From NCBI RefSeq assembly GCF_000424445.1, contig NZ_AUJX01000003.1:165345-229344 (forward strand): a DNA stretch of 64,000 nucleotides. Direction: 5' to 3'. Origin of the DNA: Oribacterium sp. NK2B42. GTDB taxonomy: Bacteria; Bacillota; Clostridia; Lachnospirales; Lachnospiraceae. The notes below the pieces were generated by a model that saw nothing but the letters and a program-made list of their open reading frames with translations, had not been told where the DNA came from and ran no database searches. Position 1 is the first letter of the stretch; the number at the start of each line of letters is the position of its first letter. Made by a program: the position numbers and the translations under genes. Below, piece by piece: positions 15,834-24,818 of the stretch.

Positions 15834-17722
15834 GTCAACAACCGAATGCAAATGCAGGTTCCTTGCAGATTCTTTCGATGAGTTCAGCGCAGAGTGGCTC
15901 CGGGAATTGGAAATCCGTCTCAACCACACCTCAGCCTTCCCTTGGACGTCGTGGCATGAGAGGCAACCTTGGAGCCCCTCTGGAGAAGGCCAAGGATCGA
16001 AAAGGCACTCTGAAGCGTCTTCTAAATTACTTTAAGAACGAATGGATGTACGTGATACTACTGTGTATCACCATCATCCTTGGAGTATGCATGGGCGTTA
16101 TGGCTCCACGCTTTCAGGCCGAAGCCATTGACCACATAAAAAGTTCCGAGCTTGGGTTCCTCAAAAGGATACTCATCCTCATGCTTGCTGCATATGTGAT
16201 CTACGGACTGAGCACTCTTTTACAGGGTTTTCTAAGCGCGAAGCTTAGCCAAAGAGTTATATTCAGACTGCGGGGAGACTTGTTTAGAAAGATCACAAAC
16301 CTGCCGATCTCATACATTGACACCCATTCCCATGGCGACATTATGAGCCGCATGACCAATGACGCAGAGAACATCGCTAACATTGTTTCTTCATCTCTCA
16401 GCAGCCTGCTTTCGGGTATGCTTATGCTCATCGGCACCATCGCCATGATGCTTTCCTACAGTCCGCTTTTGACGCTGCTCAGCTGTTCTACGGTAATGCT
16501 TACAGTGGTGTTTACAACAAACATTACGAAGTACATGCGTAAATATTTCGTCAAAAGACAGGAATTACTTGGAAAGCTTAACGGAACAGTGGAAGAGATG
16601 GTGACCAACACCCGCACTGTAACTGCCTATAACCGTCAGGCAGCAGAAGTTCAGGGATTTTCCGAGACGGCAGACGAGCTGACGAAAACCGGAATCATCG
16701 CCGAGATCATCGGCGGTTCCATGGGTCCCATCATGAACATGCTGAGCAATGTCTCCTTCGTGGTGGTAGCGGTATTCGGCGCACGATTTGCCCTGAGCGG
16801 TGACATTTCCATCGGAGTTATCTCTGCATTTATCATCTATGCAAAGCAGTTCTCCCGCCCCATAAACGAACTCGCTCAGCTCTACGGTCAGATCCAGACG
16901 GCCCTTGCAGGTGGTGAACGTATCTTCCAGATACTGGACGAGAAGGAAGAAGATAAGAGTGGCGGAGAGATCGTAAAGCCTATTAAGGGCGTAATAGAGT
17001 TTAGAAATGTCACCTTCTCATATGTACCGGGGAAACCTGTCATCAGGAATTTTTCATTACAGGTATGCTCCGGAAAGAAGATTGCGCTGGTAGGCTCCAC
17101 CGGCAGCGGAAAGACAACAATTATAAACCTGCTGATGCGTTTTTATCACGTTGATTCAGGTGAGATACTTCTGGACGGAAAGAGCATTTACGATATCTCC
17201 ACAGATGAGCTGAGAGATGCCATCGGAATCGTTTTGCAGGATACGGTGCTCTTTACAGACACTATTCGCAATAACCTTTGCTATTCATCCAGGGACATCA
17301 CAGAGGAAGAACTGGAAGCAGCTGCCGCTTCCAGTCACTGTGACGATCTGATCGCGAATCTCACAGACGGTTATGATACCGTGCTGGAATCCTCCGGTGC
17401 AAATCTCAGTCAGGGACAGAGGCAGTTACTAACTATATGCCGCGCCTTCCTCTCTAAACCCAGCATTCTGATTCTGGACGAGGCTACCTCCTCTGTGGAC
17501 ACCAGAACCGAAATGTGCATTCAGGATGCCATGACGGAACTTATGAATCAGCGTACCAGCCTGATTATCGCCCACCGTCTTTCTACCATCCAGGACGCAG
17601 ACGAGATCATCGTTATGGATCATGGAGAGATCGTGGAGAGCGGAAATCATGAGGAATTACTTGCTAAGAAGGGCAGATATCATGACCTTTATATGACACA
17701 GTTCGCGGGACAGGAGACATAA
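15830..17722 (+). CDS. ABC exporter half-transporter with canonical nucleotide site
   Basis: Partner of the preceding half-transporter, starting within its stop codon (ATGA overlap). A polar N-terminal extension of about 55 residues, Gln/Ser/Gly-rich with RRGMRGN, precedes six membrane helices and the ATPase domain. Walker A GSTGSGKTT, signature LSQGQRQLL, Walker B LILDEATSSVD and switch IIAHRL are all canonical, so this subunit supplies the catalytic residues Glu and His that its partner lacks. Extensions like this are common on one subunit of LmrD/BmrC-like pairs. The 630-residue length fits. No regulator gene is adjacent. Confidence 0.9.
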   Translation: MSQQPNANAGSLQILSMSSAQSGSGNWKSVSTTPQPSLGRRGMRGNLGAPLEKAKDRKGTLKRLLNYFKNEWMYVILLCITIILGVCMGVMAPRFQAEAIDHIKSSELGFLKRILILMLAAYVIYGLSTLLQGFLSAKLSQRVIFRLRGDLFRKITNLPISYIDTHSHGDIMSRMTNDAENIANIVSSSLSSLLSGMLMLIGTIAMMLSYSPLLTLLSCSTVMLTVVFTTNITKYMRKYFVKRQELLGKLNGTVEEMVTNTRTVTAYNRQAAEVQGFSETADELTKTGIIAEIIGGSMGPIMNMLSNVSFVVVAVFGARFALSGDISIGVISAFIIYAKQFSRPINELAQLYGQIQTALAGGERIFQILDEKEEDKSGGEIVKPIKGVIEFRNVTFSYVPGKPVIRNFSLQVCSGKKIALVGSTGSGKTTIINLLMRFYHVDSGEILLDGKSIYDISTDELRDAIGIVLQDTVLFTDTIRNNLCYSSRDITEEELEAAAASSHCDDLIANLTDGYDTVLESSGANLSQGQRQLLTICRAFLSKPSILILDEATSSVDTRTEMCIQDAMTELMNQRTSLIIAHRLSTIQDADEIIVMDHGEIVESGNHEELLAKKGRYHDLYMTQFAGQET

Positions 17723-17799
17723 TAAAGCCACGTAAATCCCACAATTGAAAATAGTAAGCAAAAAAAGTATGTAAATCATTGTATTTTGAAAGGAGCCTT

Positions 17800-19779
17800 A
17801 TGAAATCAAAGAGTTTATTAGCACTTAGTATGACCGCCTGTGTCATAGCAACAGGATGTAATTCAACATCTGTCCCTGAATCAACTTCCACAGAAGCAAT
17901 AACCCGGCCTGAGATGGCACTGGAAGATACCAACACCACCGATAATACAGAAAACACTCAGGAAAAGGAATCCGACATCTTAATAACAGACGCTTCACAG
18001 TATGTTTCATCCATTGAAAACAGCAACATAGATCCGGCTTTATATCTCGACTACTCAGCCGGTATCGAAGCAGGCGTCTACAAGTGGATTCTCAGTGAGG
18101 ATGAAAATTACTATATCCTTGCAGCCCTCGATGAAAAGGGTGAACCCATCGAAGCAGTACAGAAAGCAATAAATGTTGGCGCCAATAATCAGGAGTCTAT
18201 CGACCTCGCAGGAGGAGATAAAAAAGGTGACGATGCCGGACAAAGACAAGGCGGTGGCGGTCAGAATCAGGGCGGCGGCGTGCAGGGTGGTATGCCCGGC
18301 GGCATGATGGCAATGATGAACCGGGGCAATGTATATCAGGGCGTTTACATTAACTCAAACATCACTAACACTGAGTACCAGACCATGGCAATCTATGTTC
18401 CCAAAGACTATATGGAAACAGATAGTGATGGTAATGTTACAGGCATTAATCATGAGGCGAAGATAGGAAACTATACAGCTGACACAGCTCCAGTTGTATA
18501 TCTGAATGAAATGGGCGGCTGGCGCTCAAGCTCTCCAAAGGCAGCCGATACGTCGTTTCTTGAAGAGGGCATGATCTATGTTTCCGCAGGAGGACGCAGC
18601 AGGGATGCGGTGGATGAGAACGGAAACATTACCGGAAAATCGCCTACACAGATGGTGGACCTTAAGTCCGGTCTCATCGAGCTTAGGGCAAACACCGACG
18701 TCATCCCGGGAAATATGACAAAGATCATCTCCACCGGTACTTCAGGCGGCGGACAGATGAGTTCAATACTTGGTGCTTCCGGAAATATGGCGGTTTACTA
18801 TCCGTACATGTATGAGGCAGGAGTTCTGGGAGTCACAAAGAATGCTGACGGAAACTACTACAGTGTCTTCGATGACAGCGTTTATGCCGCTCAGCTTTAC
18901 TGTCCGATTGCAGACCTTGAAAATGCCGATATCGCTTATGCCTGGTGGTGGGTTAACCTTGCAGATAAGGGTGGTGTATATAACGGCTCCATCACTGATT
19001 TCGAGAAGCGGCTTCAGGAGCTGGAGGCTTCGGCCTTTGTTGAATACATTAACGGCCTTAACCTCAGGGATTCAGAGGGTAATGCCTTAACCCTGACAGG
19101 TCTTCGTGAAGGAAGCTACTATGACGCTATACTTCAGAATATTTCCGATGCTTTAAATGCTGCAGTCACAAACGGAGACATTAATCCTGATGAAGCCTAC
19201 AAAAACTATTCAGACTGGCTTGTGAAGAATGATGATGAAACATGGCAGGTTACAGATCTCGATGGATTTATGATAGGTACTGGTCTTGTTAATAAACGCA
19301 ACAAGGCAATTCCGGGATTTGATAACATGGATAAGTCAGCGGAAGGTGATGCCTTCGGTACAGATACAGATCAGGTAGTTCATTTCTCCAAGAGCGTAGC
19401 TCAAATCCTTTCAGATAATTATGAGGAGCTTTCTTCTCTTAAGGGTTTTGACAAGGAAGCTGTTGATGATTACATTGATGAGGTTCTGAACAGTGAAAAA
19501 TCCGCTCTCATAGAGGAGCAGACAAATCTCCTTAATGCAACAGAAATCCTTCTGGCAAACAATGGTCATAATGCCGCTAACTTTGCTCACTACTGGAGAG
19601 ACCGAAGCGGAACCGCAGACCAGCATACTTCCTTCTCGATAGGCTATAATATCCTCCTGGCAGCACAGCTTAGAGGCGCAACCGTAGATTATCATCTGGT
19701 TTGGGATATGCAGCATGGCAACAACGAGGGTACATCAACCGGAACCATGATTGATTGGATCAATGAGATCTGCTCTTAA
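17800..19779 (+). CDS. Subtype-B-tannase-like lipoprotein esterase
   Basis: An alpha/beta hydrolase anchored as a lipoprotein: lipobox IATGC (Cys about residue 20) and a Thr/Glu-rich linker. A Gly/Gln-rich insert (about 140-165) precedes the catalytic domain. The nucleophile elbow is GTSGGGQMSS and the catalytic His is probably in WDMQHGNNEG near the C-terminus. The whole arrangement, including HYWRDRSGTADQHTSF, fits the Fusobacterium-type subtype B tannase family, which hydrolyses gallate or similar phenolic esters. Activity on tannins or feruloylated plant polymers is inference but suits a fibre-degrading gut bacterium. ATG 17800 follows AAAGGAG; an earlier ATG at 17779 lacks a site. Confidence 0.8.
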   Translation: MKSKSLLALSMTACVIATGCNSTSVPESTSTEAITRPEMALEDTNTTDNTENTQEKESDILITDASQYVSSIENSNIDPALYLDYSAGIEAGVYKWILSEDENYYILAALDEKGEPIEAVQKAINVGANNQESIDLAGGDKKGDDAGQRQGGGGQNQGGGVQGGMPGGMMAMMNRGNVYQGVYINSNITNTEYQTMAIYVPKDYMETDSDGNVTGINHEAKIGNYTADTAPVVYLNEMGGWRSSSPKAADTSFLEEGMIYVSAGGRSRDAVDENGNITGKSPTQMVDLKSGLIELRANTDVIPGNMTKIISTGTSGGGQMSSILGASGNMAVYYPYMYEAGVLGVTKNADGNYYSVFDDSVYAAQLYCPIADLENADIAYAWWWVNLADKGGVYNGSITDFEKRLQELEASAFVEYINGLNLRDSEGNALTLTGLREGSYYDAILQNISDALNAAVTNGDINPDEAYKNYSDWLVKNDDETWQVTDLDGFMIGTGLVNKRNKAIPGFDNMDKSAEGDAFGTDTDQVVHFSKSVAQILSDNYEELSSLKGFDKEAVDDYIDEVLNSEKSALIEEQTNLLNATEILLANNGHNAANFAHYWRDRSGTADQHTSFSIGYNILLAAQLRGATVDYHLVWDMQHGNNEGTSTGTMIDWINEICS

Positions 19780-19820
19780 TATATAAATCAAATTTCAAAT
19801 GACTGATTTTTTGACTGCTA

Positions 19821-19857
19821 CAGGGACAGTTCTTTCGAGAACTGTCCCTGTTTTTAT
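19821..19857 (+). terminator. Strong rho-independent terminator
   Basis: CAGGGACAGTTCT pairs perfectly with AGAACTGTCCCTG around TTCG-type loop bases, followed by TTTTTAT. Confidence 0.9.
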
Positions 19858-19917
19858 AAGAGCATTTCCATTTGGATATTTTATGGGCATTTATATCTAT
19901 TTTGTATCCTTTTACGG

Positions 19918-20067
19918 TTGTATTTATATTGCAGAAATGTTATAATCTATACATGAAAGCCACTCCGATTAACATCTGTATTTCAGAATCAAACTTAATA
20001 TAATACACATTCATAAATAAGGTACGGTTTTCACTAATACCTAAGGCAAACATGTGTATTTCCCACC
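19918..20067 (+). promoter_or_regulatory. Promoter and weak leader element (copy D) before the Uma2 gene
   Basis: TTGTAT and TATAAT (19918-19923, 19941-19946) are spaced 17 bp. The transcript would begin with a degenerate copy of the dispersed leader element: CCGATTAACATCTGTATTTC then AGAATCAAAC. It lacks the ribosome-binding end of the other copies and stands about 100 bp from the start codon. The rest of the 19780-20088 interval holds only the terminator at 19821. Confidence 0.4.
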
Positions 20068-20088
20068 TTGAATACGAAAGAGGATTTT

Positions 20089-20877
20089 ATGACTATTGAA
20101 GAAATGAAACAGAAAAAGACCGAAAAGGGTTATACCAATGAGATGTTATCAAAACTGTCCGGTGTACCTTTGGGTACTGTTCAGAAGATTATGAGCGGAG
20201 AAACTACCGCACCAAGAAAATTCACCATAGATGCACTTTCAAAGGTTCTTGATGAAGGATCCGTTGACTATACGAAATCAACCACATCAGGAAAAGGCGG
20301 TGTGTCTGAAACTGCTGTTGCATATTCTGCTGATGGAGGGAAAAAGAAATACACCATTGATGATTACTATGCAATACCTGATGACAGAAGAGTAGAACTT
20401 ATAGATGGAGTTATTTATGATATGGGCGCTCCGTCCCTGACACATCAGAGAATACTTGGAGATCTACACATCTTATTCAGAGAATGTGCAGCAAAGCACA
20501 ATATGCCTTGTGAAGTATATCTTTCCCCTTGTGATGTAAGATTGGATAAAGATAATTACACCATGGTTCAGCCGGATCTTCTGGTTATCTGCGGAGAATA
20601 TGACGAGAATGGCATCCGATACGAGGGTGCACCTGAACTTGTTATCGAAATATTATCCCCTTCATCCAGAAGTAAAGACATGTTGCTAAAGCTCTACAAA
20701 TACCATAATGCGGGAGTGAAAGAGTACTGGATCGTAGACCCCAAGCATAGAATAGTTTATGTTCATCAGTTTTCCGATGAAGACTATGCCCCGAAGCAAT
20801 ATGCATTTGATGCTGAAATACCGGTAGGAATATCAGGAGGAAAGTGTAGCATCGATTTTTCAAAAGTGAGAGCGTGA
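20089..20877 (+). CDS. XRE-type HTH fused to Uma2-family (DUF820) nuclease-like domain
   Basis: Residues 1-60 form a helix-turn-helix (MLSKLSGVPLGTVQKIMSGE), joined by a Ser/Gly linker to a Uma2 domain (about 85-262). The Uma2 part shows the PD-(D/E)XK-like elements: MVQPDLLVI, then APELVIEILSPSSRS with Asp and Glu at the expected places, and YWIVDPK. Uma2 proteins are predicted endonucleases of unresolved role, abundant in cyanobacteria and scattered in Firmicutes. The HTH fusion suggests DNA targeting or autoregulation, which is inference. ATG 20089 is chosen for AGAGG upstream rather than TTG 20068. Confidence 0.8.
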   Translation: MTIEEMKQKKTEKGYTNEMLSKLSGVPLGTVQKIMSGETTAPRKFTIDALSKVLDEGSVDYTKSTTSGKGGVSETAVAYSADGGKKKYTIDDYYAIPDDRRVELIDGVIYDMGAPSLTHQRILGDLHILFRECAAKHNMPCEVYLSPCDVRLDKDNYTMVQPDLLVICGEYDENGIRYEGAPELVIEILSPSSRSKDMLLKLYKYHNAGVKEYWIVDPKHRIVYVHQFSDEDYAPKQYAFDAEIPVGISGGKCSIDFSKVRA

Positions 20878-20900
20878 TAAAAAGACCTACAAATCAGTAA

Positions 20901-20930
20901 ATGTAAAAAATGTAAAAAATGTAAAAAATG
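20901..20930. repeat. 9-bp tandem repeat, 3.3 copies
   Basis: Three exact units of ATGTAAAAA are followed by ATG. It lies in the 170-bp gap before the promoter at 20980 and may vary by slippage. Confidence 0.8.
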
Positions 20931-20979
20931 TTTATATAATGTCCAATTTTTGTCGAATAAAATTGTCATACAATGTATG

Positions 20980-21008
20980 CTGACAAAAACGTTCCCTGTA
21001 TTTATAAT
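20980..21008 (+). promoter_or_regulatory. Sigma-A-type promoter of the HAD lipoprotein gene
   Basis: CTGACA (five of six to consensus) and a perfect TATAAT are 17 bp apart, 40 bp before the start codon. Confidence 0.75.
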
Positions 21009-21047
21009 TATTTAGGAACAAAGTCAAAATTTGGAGGTTGAGACAAT

Positions 21048-22436
21048 ATGAAAAAACTGATTTCACTGATGCTAGCACTGGCATTGCCTTTAAGCATCAC
21101 TGCATGTAATTCCACATCTATTCCTGCATCAACTACAGCAGCTGCGGTAGAAGAAACCACGGCGGCTGAATCAGTAGAATCTTCTGAGGAAGAAACTACA
21201 GAAGCAACTACAACAGCAGAGGAAACCACCAAGGCTGAAACTACCAAAACTGAAGAAACAACTAAAGCCGAAGAAACAACCACTGCAGCAGCAATAACTG
21301 TAGAAGAAACAAAAGCTGCTGAAGAAACAACAGAAGCTGAATCTGCTTCAGAAGAGAATAAAATTATTGATTTCACAGAAAAGAAAGCCGAGAAGACCAC
21401 CACACTTCCTGAATGGGATCCTTCATCCAAGGCTATGCAGTCTCTTGTAGAATTTGTATCCGCATCCGTAGATGAAAACAGCAAGAGTTATATCCCAGTT
21501 AAGGATCGTATCGCAGTATTTGATATGGACGGAACACTTACCTGCGAGACCTTCTTCACCTACTATGATACCTGTATGTTCATAAGCTATTGTCTCGAGG
21601 ATCATCCTGAGAAGGTTAGTGATGATCTGAAGCAGGCAGCATTGGAACTGAAGCCGGGTTATACAGCAGGAGAGGCACTTGCCAGAAAATTTGCCAAGGC
21701 CTATGCCGGCATGACTGTCAAGGAGCTCTATGACTATGCTGTAGAGTTCGGACAGAAGAAAACACCAAGCTTTAACAACATGAGATATCTGGACGGTTTC
21801 TATCTGCCTATGGTAGAAGTTGTTAAGTATCTCTATGATAATGACTACACCATTTATGTTGTCAGCGGAACAGAGCGCACAACCACAAGAGCAATCGTTG
21901 CCAACTCACCTATAAGTGAGTATGTATCTCCAAGCCATGTCATTGGTACAGAATTTGAAGTTAAGGTTAAGGGCAATGAAGAAGTTCCTTCCAACATGGA
22001 TTTCAAGTACAAGAACGGTGATGAACTTGTATTGACGGGCGGCTTCATCCAGAAGAACCTCAATGCCAACAAAACCATCTGGATTGAGAGAGAAATCGGA
22101 CAGTATCCGGTACTTGCTTTCGGAAACAGCGGAAGTGATACCAGTATGATGAATTACGCACTGGATGAGAGAAATCCTTATCCGGCACAGGCTTATATGG
22201 TTGTTGCTGATGATGACGTGAGAGAATGGGGAACCCAGAAATGGGATGAGAAATCAGCAGATTATGAGAAGCAGGGTTATATTCCTATTTCCATGAGGAA
22301 TGATTTCGTTAATATCTATCCTGAAGGCATCACAAGAGCCGATGTGCAGTATCATGAGCCTGAAGTCAATGCCTCAGTAACAGAGACTGCAGCGACTTCA
22401 GCCGAAACTACCGCTGAAACTCAGAAGGCAGCATAA
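21048..22436 (+). CDS. Lipoprotein with HAD-family phosphatase domain
   Basis: Signal peptide and lipobox ITAC (Cys about residue 20) are followed by a very low-complexity Thr/Glu/Ala linker (about 25-120) of repeated EETT/AETT units. The catalytic domain begins with the HAD motif I VFDMDGTLTC (about 162), with motif II in VVSGTERTT and motif III/IV in FGNSGSDTSM, where a GDS-type Asp is expected. This resembles PF12710-type phosphoserine-phosphatase-like enzymes that act outside the cell. Substrate unknown. A second Thr/Ala tail follows. It has a good promoter at 20980 and a shared terminator at 22461. Confidence 0.85.
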   Translation: MKKLISLMLALALPLSITACNSTSIPASTTAAAVEETTAAESVESSEEETTEATTTAEETTKAETTKTEETTKAEETTTAAAITVEETKAAEETTEAESASEENKIIDFTEKKAEKTTTLPEWDPSSKAMQSLVEFVSASVDENSKSYIPVKDRIAVFDMDGTLTCETFFTYYDTCMFISYCLEDHPEKVSDDLKQAALELKPGYTAGEALARKFAKAYAGMTVKELYDYAVEFGQKKTPSFNNMRYLDGFYLPMVEVVKYLYDNDYTIYVVSGTERTTTRAIVANSPISEYVSPSHVIGTEFEVKVKGNEEVPSNMDFKYKNGDELVLTGGFIQKNLNANKTIWIEREIGQYPVLAFGNSGSDTSMMNYALDERNPYPAQAYMVVADDDVREWGTQKWDEKSADYEKQGYIPISMRNDFVNIYPEGITRADVQYHEPEVNASVTETAATSAETTAETQKAA

Positions 22437-22460
22437 CAGCAAAATAGTCCACAAAAATTT

Positions 22461-22497
22461 ACGGGAGAAATTCACACTGAATTTCTCCCGTTTTTCT
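22461..22497. terminator. Bidirectional terminator between convergent genes
   Basis: ACGGGAGAAATTC pairs perfectly with GAATTTCTCCCGT, with TTTTTC on the plus side and an A-rich flank that serves the minus-strand gene. Confidence 0.85.
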
Positions 22498-23418
22498 TTA
22501 GTGATTTATACAGAATCCCAGAACCAGGCATATCAGCAATGCGGCAATGTGAACCTTCCTGTACATATAGAGTATAGCGATGGTCTCACGGAAGAAAGCG
22601 CCGGGCCAAAAATACCATTTTGATTCACTTCCTATAACCTGAACTTCCATGCCTTCTTTTTTGGCAAGCATTCCGGATCTTAATACATGGAAATCGGAGG
22701 TTACAACTGCGATTTTGGCATCAGGTTTTAGATCTTTGATTATCTTCTTCGAAAACTTCAGGTTTTCTTCGGTATTTCTCGATTTCTTTTCCGGAAAAAC
22801 CTCGAAATCCTCAGCACCGTGGCTAAGGAGATACAGTTCCATGGCAGAGCCTTCACTCAAAGGCTCATCATCACCTTTTCCGCCGGAAGGAACATAATAG
22901 GCGGTTTTCTCATTTTCTATTTCCTGCTCCCACACAAAATGTATGGCACGATTGACTCTTTTCTTTATAAGTGGTCGCAGCAGTCCGTTTTTACTGATGG
23001 AGCATCCAAGTATGATGACATAATCTTTGTCATAGACCGGTTTTATCTTTAATACTGCATATCCCATTATCCATATGGCTATCACTGTACATTCCATATA
23101 CCTGATGAATGGCCTTATAACCCGATAAAAAGGTAATATTGCGGCAGGAAGTATTTCTGTTCCAAACCATAAAAAATATGAATCCATGATGTACATTGCT
23201 GTGATTACATATATCAGAGATGGTATAGGACGGAAACCTTCTTTTGACATGAGTACGCCGTTATTCACACATACATATAATAACAAAAGTAAAAATACTA
23301 TGGTGAGTGTACTTACCGGAAGGTTAAGAACCATGTCTGCCAGTAAAGTTATCAAAAAAGCAGCTGCACCTATAATAAGGATATTGATATAGGAGTATAG
23401 GTTTGTTTTTAGTGACAT
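22498..23418 (-). CDS. YdcF/ElyC-family (DUF218) membrane protein
   Basis: About four N-terminal membrane helices (residues 10-135) precede a DUF218 domain: VIILGCSISKNGLLRPLIKK, SGGKGDDEPLSEG, TEENLKFS and AVVTSDFHVLRS. ElyC and SanA relatives in enterobacteria affect envelope integrity and undecaprenyl-phosphate metabolism; the reaction of the family is not settled. A final hydrophobic helix closes the protein. The gene faces the HAD lipoprotein gene and shares its terminator. Its Shine-Dalgarno (AAGGA) is weak and about 14 bp from ATG. Confidence 0.85.
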   Translation of the reverse strand: MSLKTNLYSYINILIIGAAAFLITLLADMVLNLPVSTLTIVFLLLLLYVCVNNGVLMSKEGFRPIPSLIYVITAMYIMDSYFLWFGTEILPAAILPFYRVIRPFIRYMECTVIAIWIMGYAVLKIKPVYDKDYVIILGCSISKNGLLRPLIKKRVNRAIHFVWEQEIENEKTAYYVPSGGKGDDEPLSEGSAMELYLLSHGAEDFEVFPEKKSRNTEENLKFSKKIIKDLKPDAKIAVVTSDFHVLRSGMLAKKEGMEVQVIGSESKWYFWPGAFFRETIAILYMYRKVHIAALLICLVLGFCINH

Positions 23419-23691
23419 AGGTTATATTTTTCCTTGATGAAATCTATACAAACATCATAAGCTTCATGACTGACGATCAGTTACCGTAACCCGGAGCAGA
23501 ACATTCTAAAAATCCCTTATGACGTTCTAAACAATTATATCAAACTCTCAATCATCATAAAGACACATATCATTTCTTGTACAATATAAAATAAAGTGCT
23601 AAGCTTTTATTAATGATGATTGTGCATATTCACCACAAACAAAAACCAATCTATCATACAGAGTATTTTGAAAAGGGGAAGACTTTACATC

Positions 23692-24564
23692 ATGAGGGGA
23701 AACAAAAAACGGAAAACCGCAGCGGCGATACTTCTGACAGGAGCATTGGCCTTTGGCAGTGTGAGCACTACCTTTGCAGGAGTTATAGGTCACGGAATAA
23801 CCACAGGAAAATGGCAACAGGATTCAATCGGCTGGTGGTACCAGTATTACAATTCATATTATCCTGTGAATAAGTGGGAATTTATCAATGGTTACTGGTA
23901 TCATTTCGGACCTGCGGGCTACATGGATACTGGCTGGTACACAGAAAACGGAGTTATGTATTATCTTGATCCGGTAAATGGAAACATGTATCGGAACTGT
24001 CAGTCAGTCATAGATGGCTTTACTTATGATTTTGATGATTCCGGTGCAGCAAAAGTTGAAAATCACTACAAGAGTCCTGTAGTCATCCCCCCTGAAGACC
24101 AGAAGAGCGACCTTGAAAAAATTGTAGATGCAATGTGTGATGACGTTCTTTCCGGGCTTGTCTATGACGGTATGACTGATCGTCAGAAGCTAACCAATAT
24201 CTACTACTGGGTGCGCAGTAATTTTACCTACGGCGGACACTCTGCAACCAGAGACTGGGTAACTGAGGCCTATGAAGGTCTGAGAAGGCATCGCGGTGAC
24301 TGCTACACTTATTTTGCGGTAACACAGGCACTGCTCACGAGAGCAGGATTTCCAAGCATTGAAGTCATCCGCTGTACCGACAATGATCACTTCTGGAATC
24401 TGACAAAATGTGACGGACAATGGTACCACTTTGATACTACACCAAGAGCCGCAGGCGGAACCTTCTGTCTTCTGACAGATGCTCAGATGCTTTCATATTC
24501 AGCAGCCCACAGAGGATGCTTTGCATTTGACCAGAGTCTCTATCCGCCAACACCTTTATATTGA
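23692..24564 (+). CDS. Secreted transglutaminase-like protein with cell-wall-binding repeats
   Basis: A Lys/Arg-rich signal peptide ends near STTFAG. Residues 35-125 carry aromatic repeats of the CW_binding/choline-binding type (GWWYQYYNSYYPVNKWEFIN, YWYHFGPAGYMDTGWYTENG). A transglutaminase-like domain follows with the triad: Cys in RGDCYTYF, His in DNDHFWNL and Asp in WYHFDTTP. It may crosslink or cleave wall-linked peptides; the reaction is not known. ATG 23692 follows AAGGGGAAG; an upstream in-frame ATG at 23620 would add a non-signal leader. It lies 20 bp before the carrier-protein gene, so it probably belongs to the dlt-like operon. Confidence 0.85.
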   Translation: MRGNKKRKTAAAILLTGALAFGSVSTTFAGVIGHGITTGKWQQDSIGWWYQYYNSYYPVNKWEFINGYWYHFGPAGYMDTGWYTENGVMYYLDPVNGNMYRNCQSVIDGFTYDFDDSGAAKVENHYKSPVVIPPEDQKSDLEKIVDAMCDDVLSGLVYDGMTDRQKLTNIYYWVRSNFTYGGHSATRDWVTEAYEGLRRHRGDCYTYFAVTQALLTRAGFPSIEVIRCTDNDHFWNLTKCDGQWYHFDTTPRAAGGTFCLLTDAQMLSYSAAHRGCFAFDQSLYPPTPLY

Positions 24565-24584
24565 TCACAAACCGGAGAACAACC

Positions 24585-24812
24585 ATGGAAGAACTTATCG
24601 AAATCCTTAAAGACATTGACCCAGACATAGACTATGAAACCTGTGACACCCTTGTGGAGGATGGCGTCCTGACCTCCTTTGAGATGGTAATGCTGGTGAC
24701 GGACATCAACCAGAGGATGGGTGTAAGCATTGCCCCCGAAGATATCCTCCCGGAGAACTTCAGCTCAGCCAAAAAGATTTATGAACTGATTCAAAAATCA
24801 CGGGGAGAGTAA
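24585..24812 (+). CDS. Acyl/D-alanyl carrier protein (DltC-like)
   Basis: A 75-residue carrier protein whose phosphopantetheine Ser lies in DGVLTSFEMV (about residue 30), a variant of the usual DSL. Length and the helix pattern fit ACP/DltC. It would carry an activated amino acid, presumably D-alanine loaded by the ligase at 28433, to the MBOAT encoded 6 bp downstream. ATG 24585 follows GGAGAA. No dedicated phosphopantetheinyl transferase is in view. Confidence 0.85.
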   Translation: MEELIEILKDIDPDIDYETCDTLVEDGVLTSFEMVMLVTDINQRMGVSIAPEDILPENFSSAKKIYELIQKSRGE

Positions 24813-24818
24813 TCTGAC

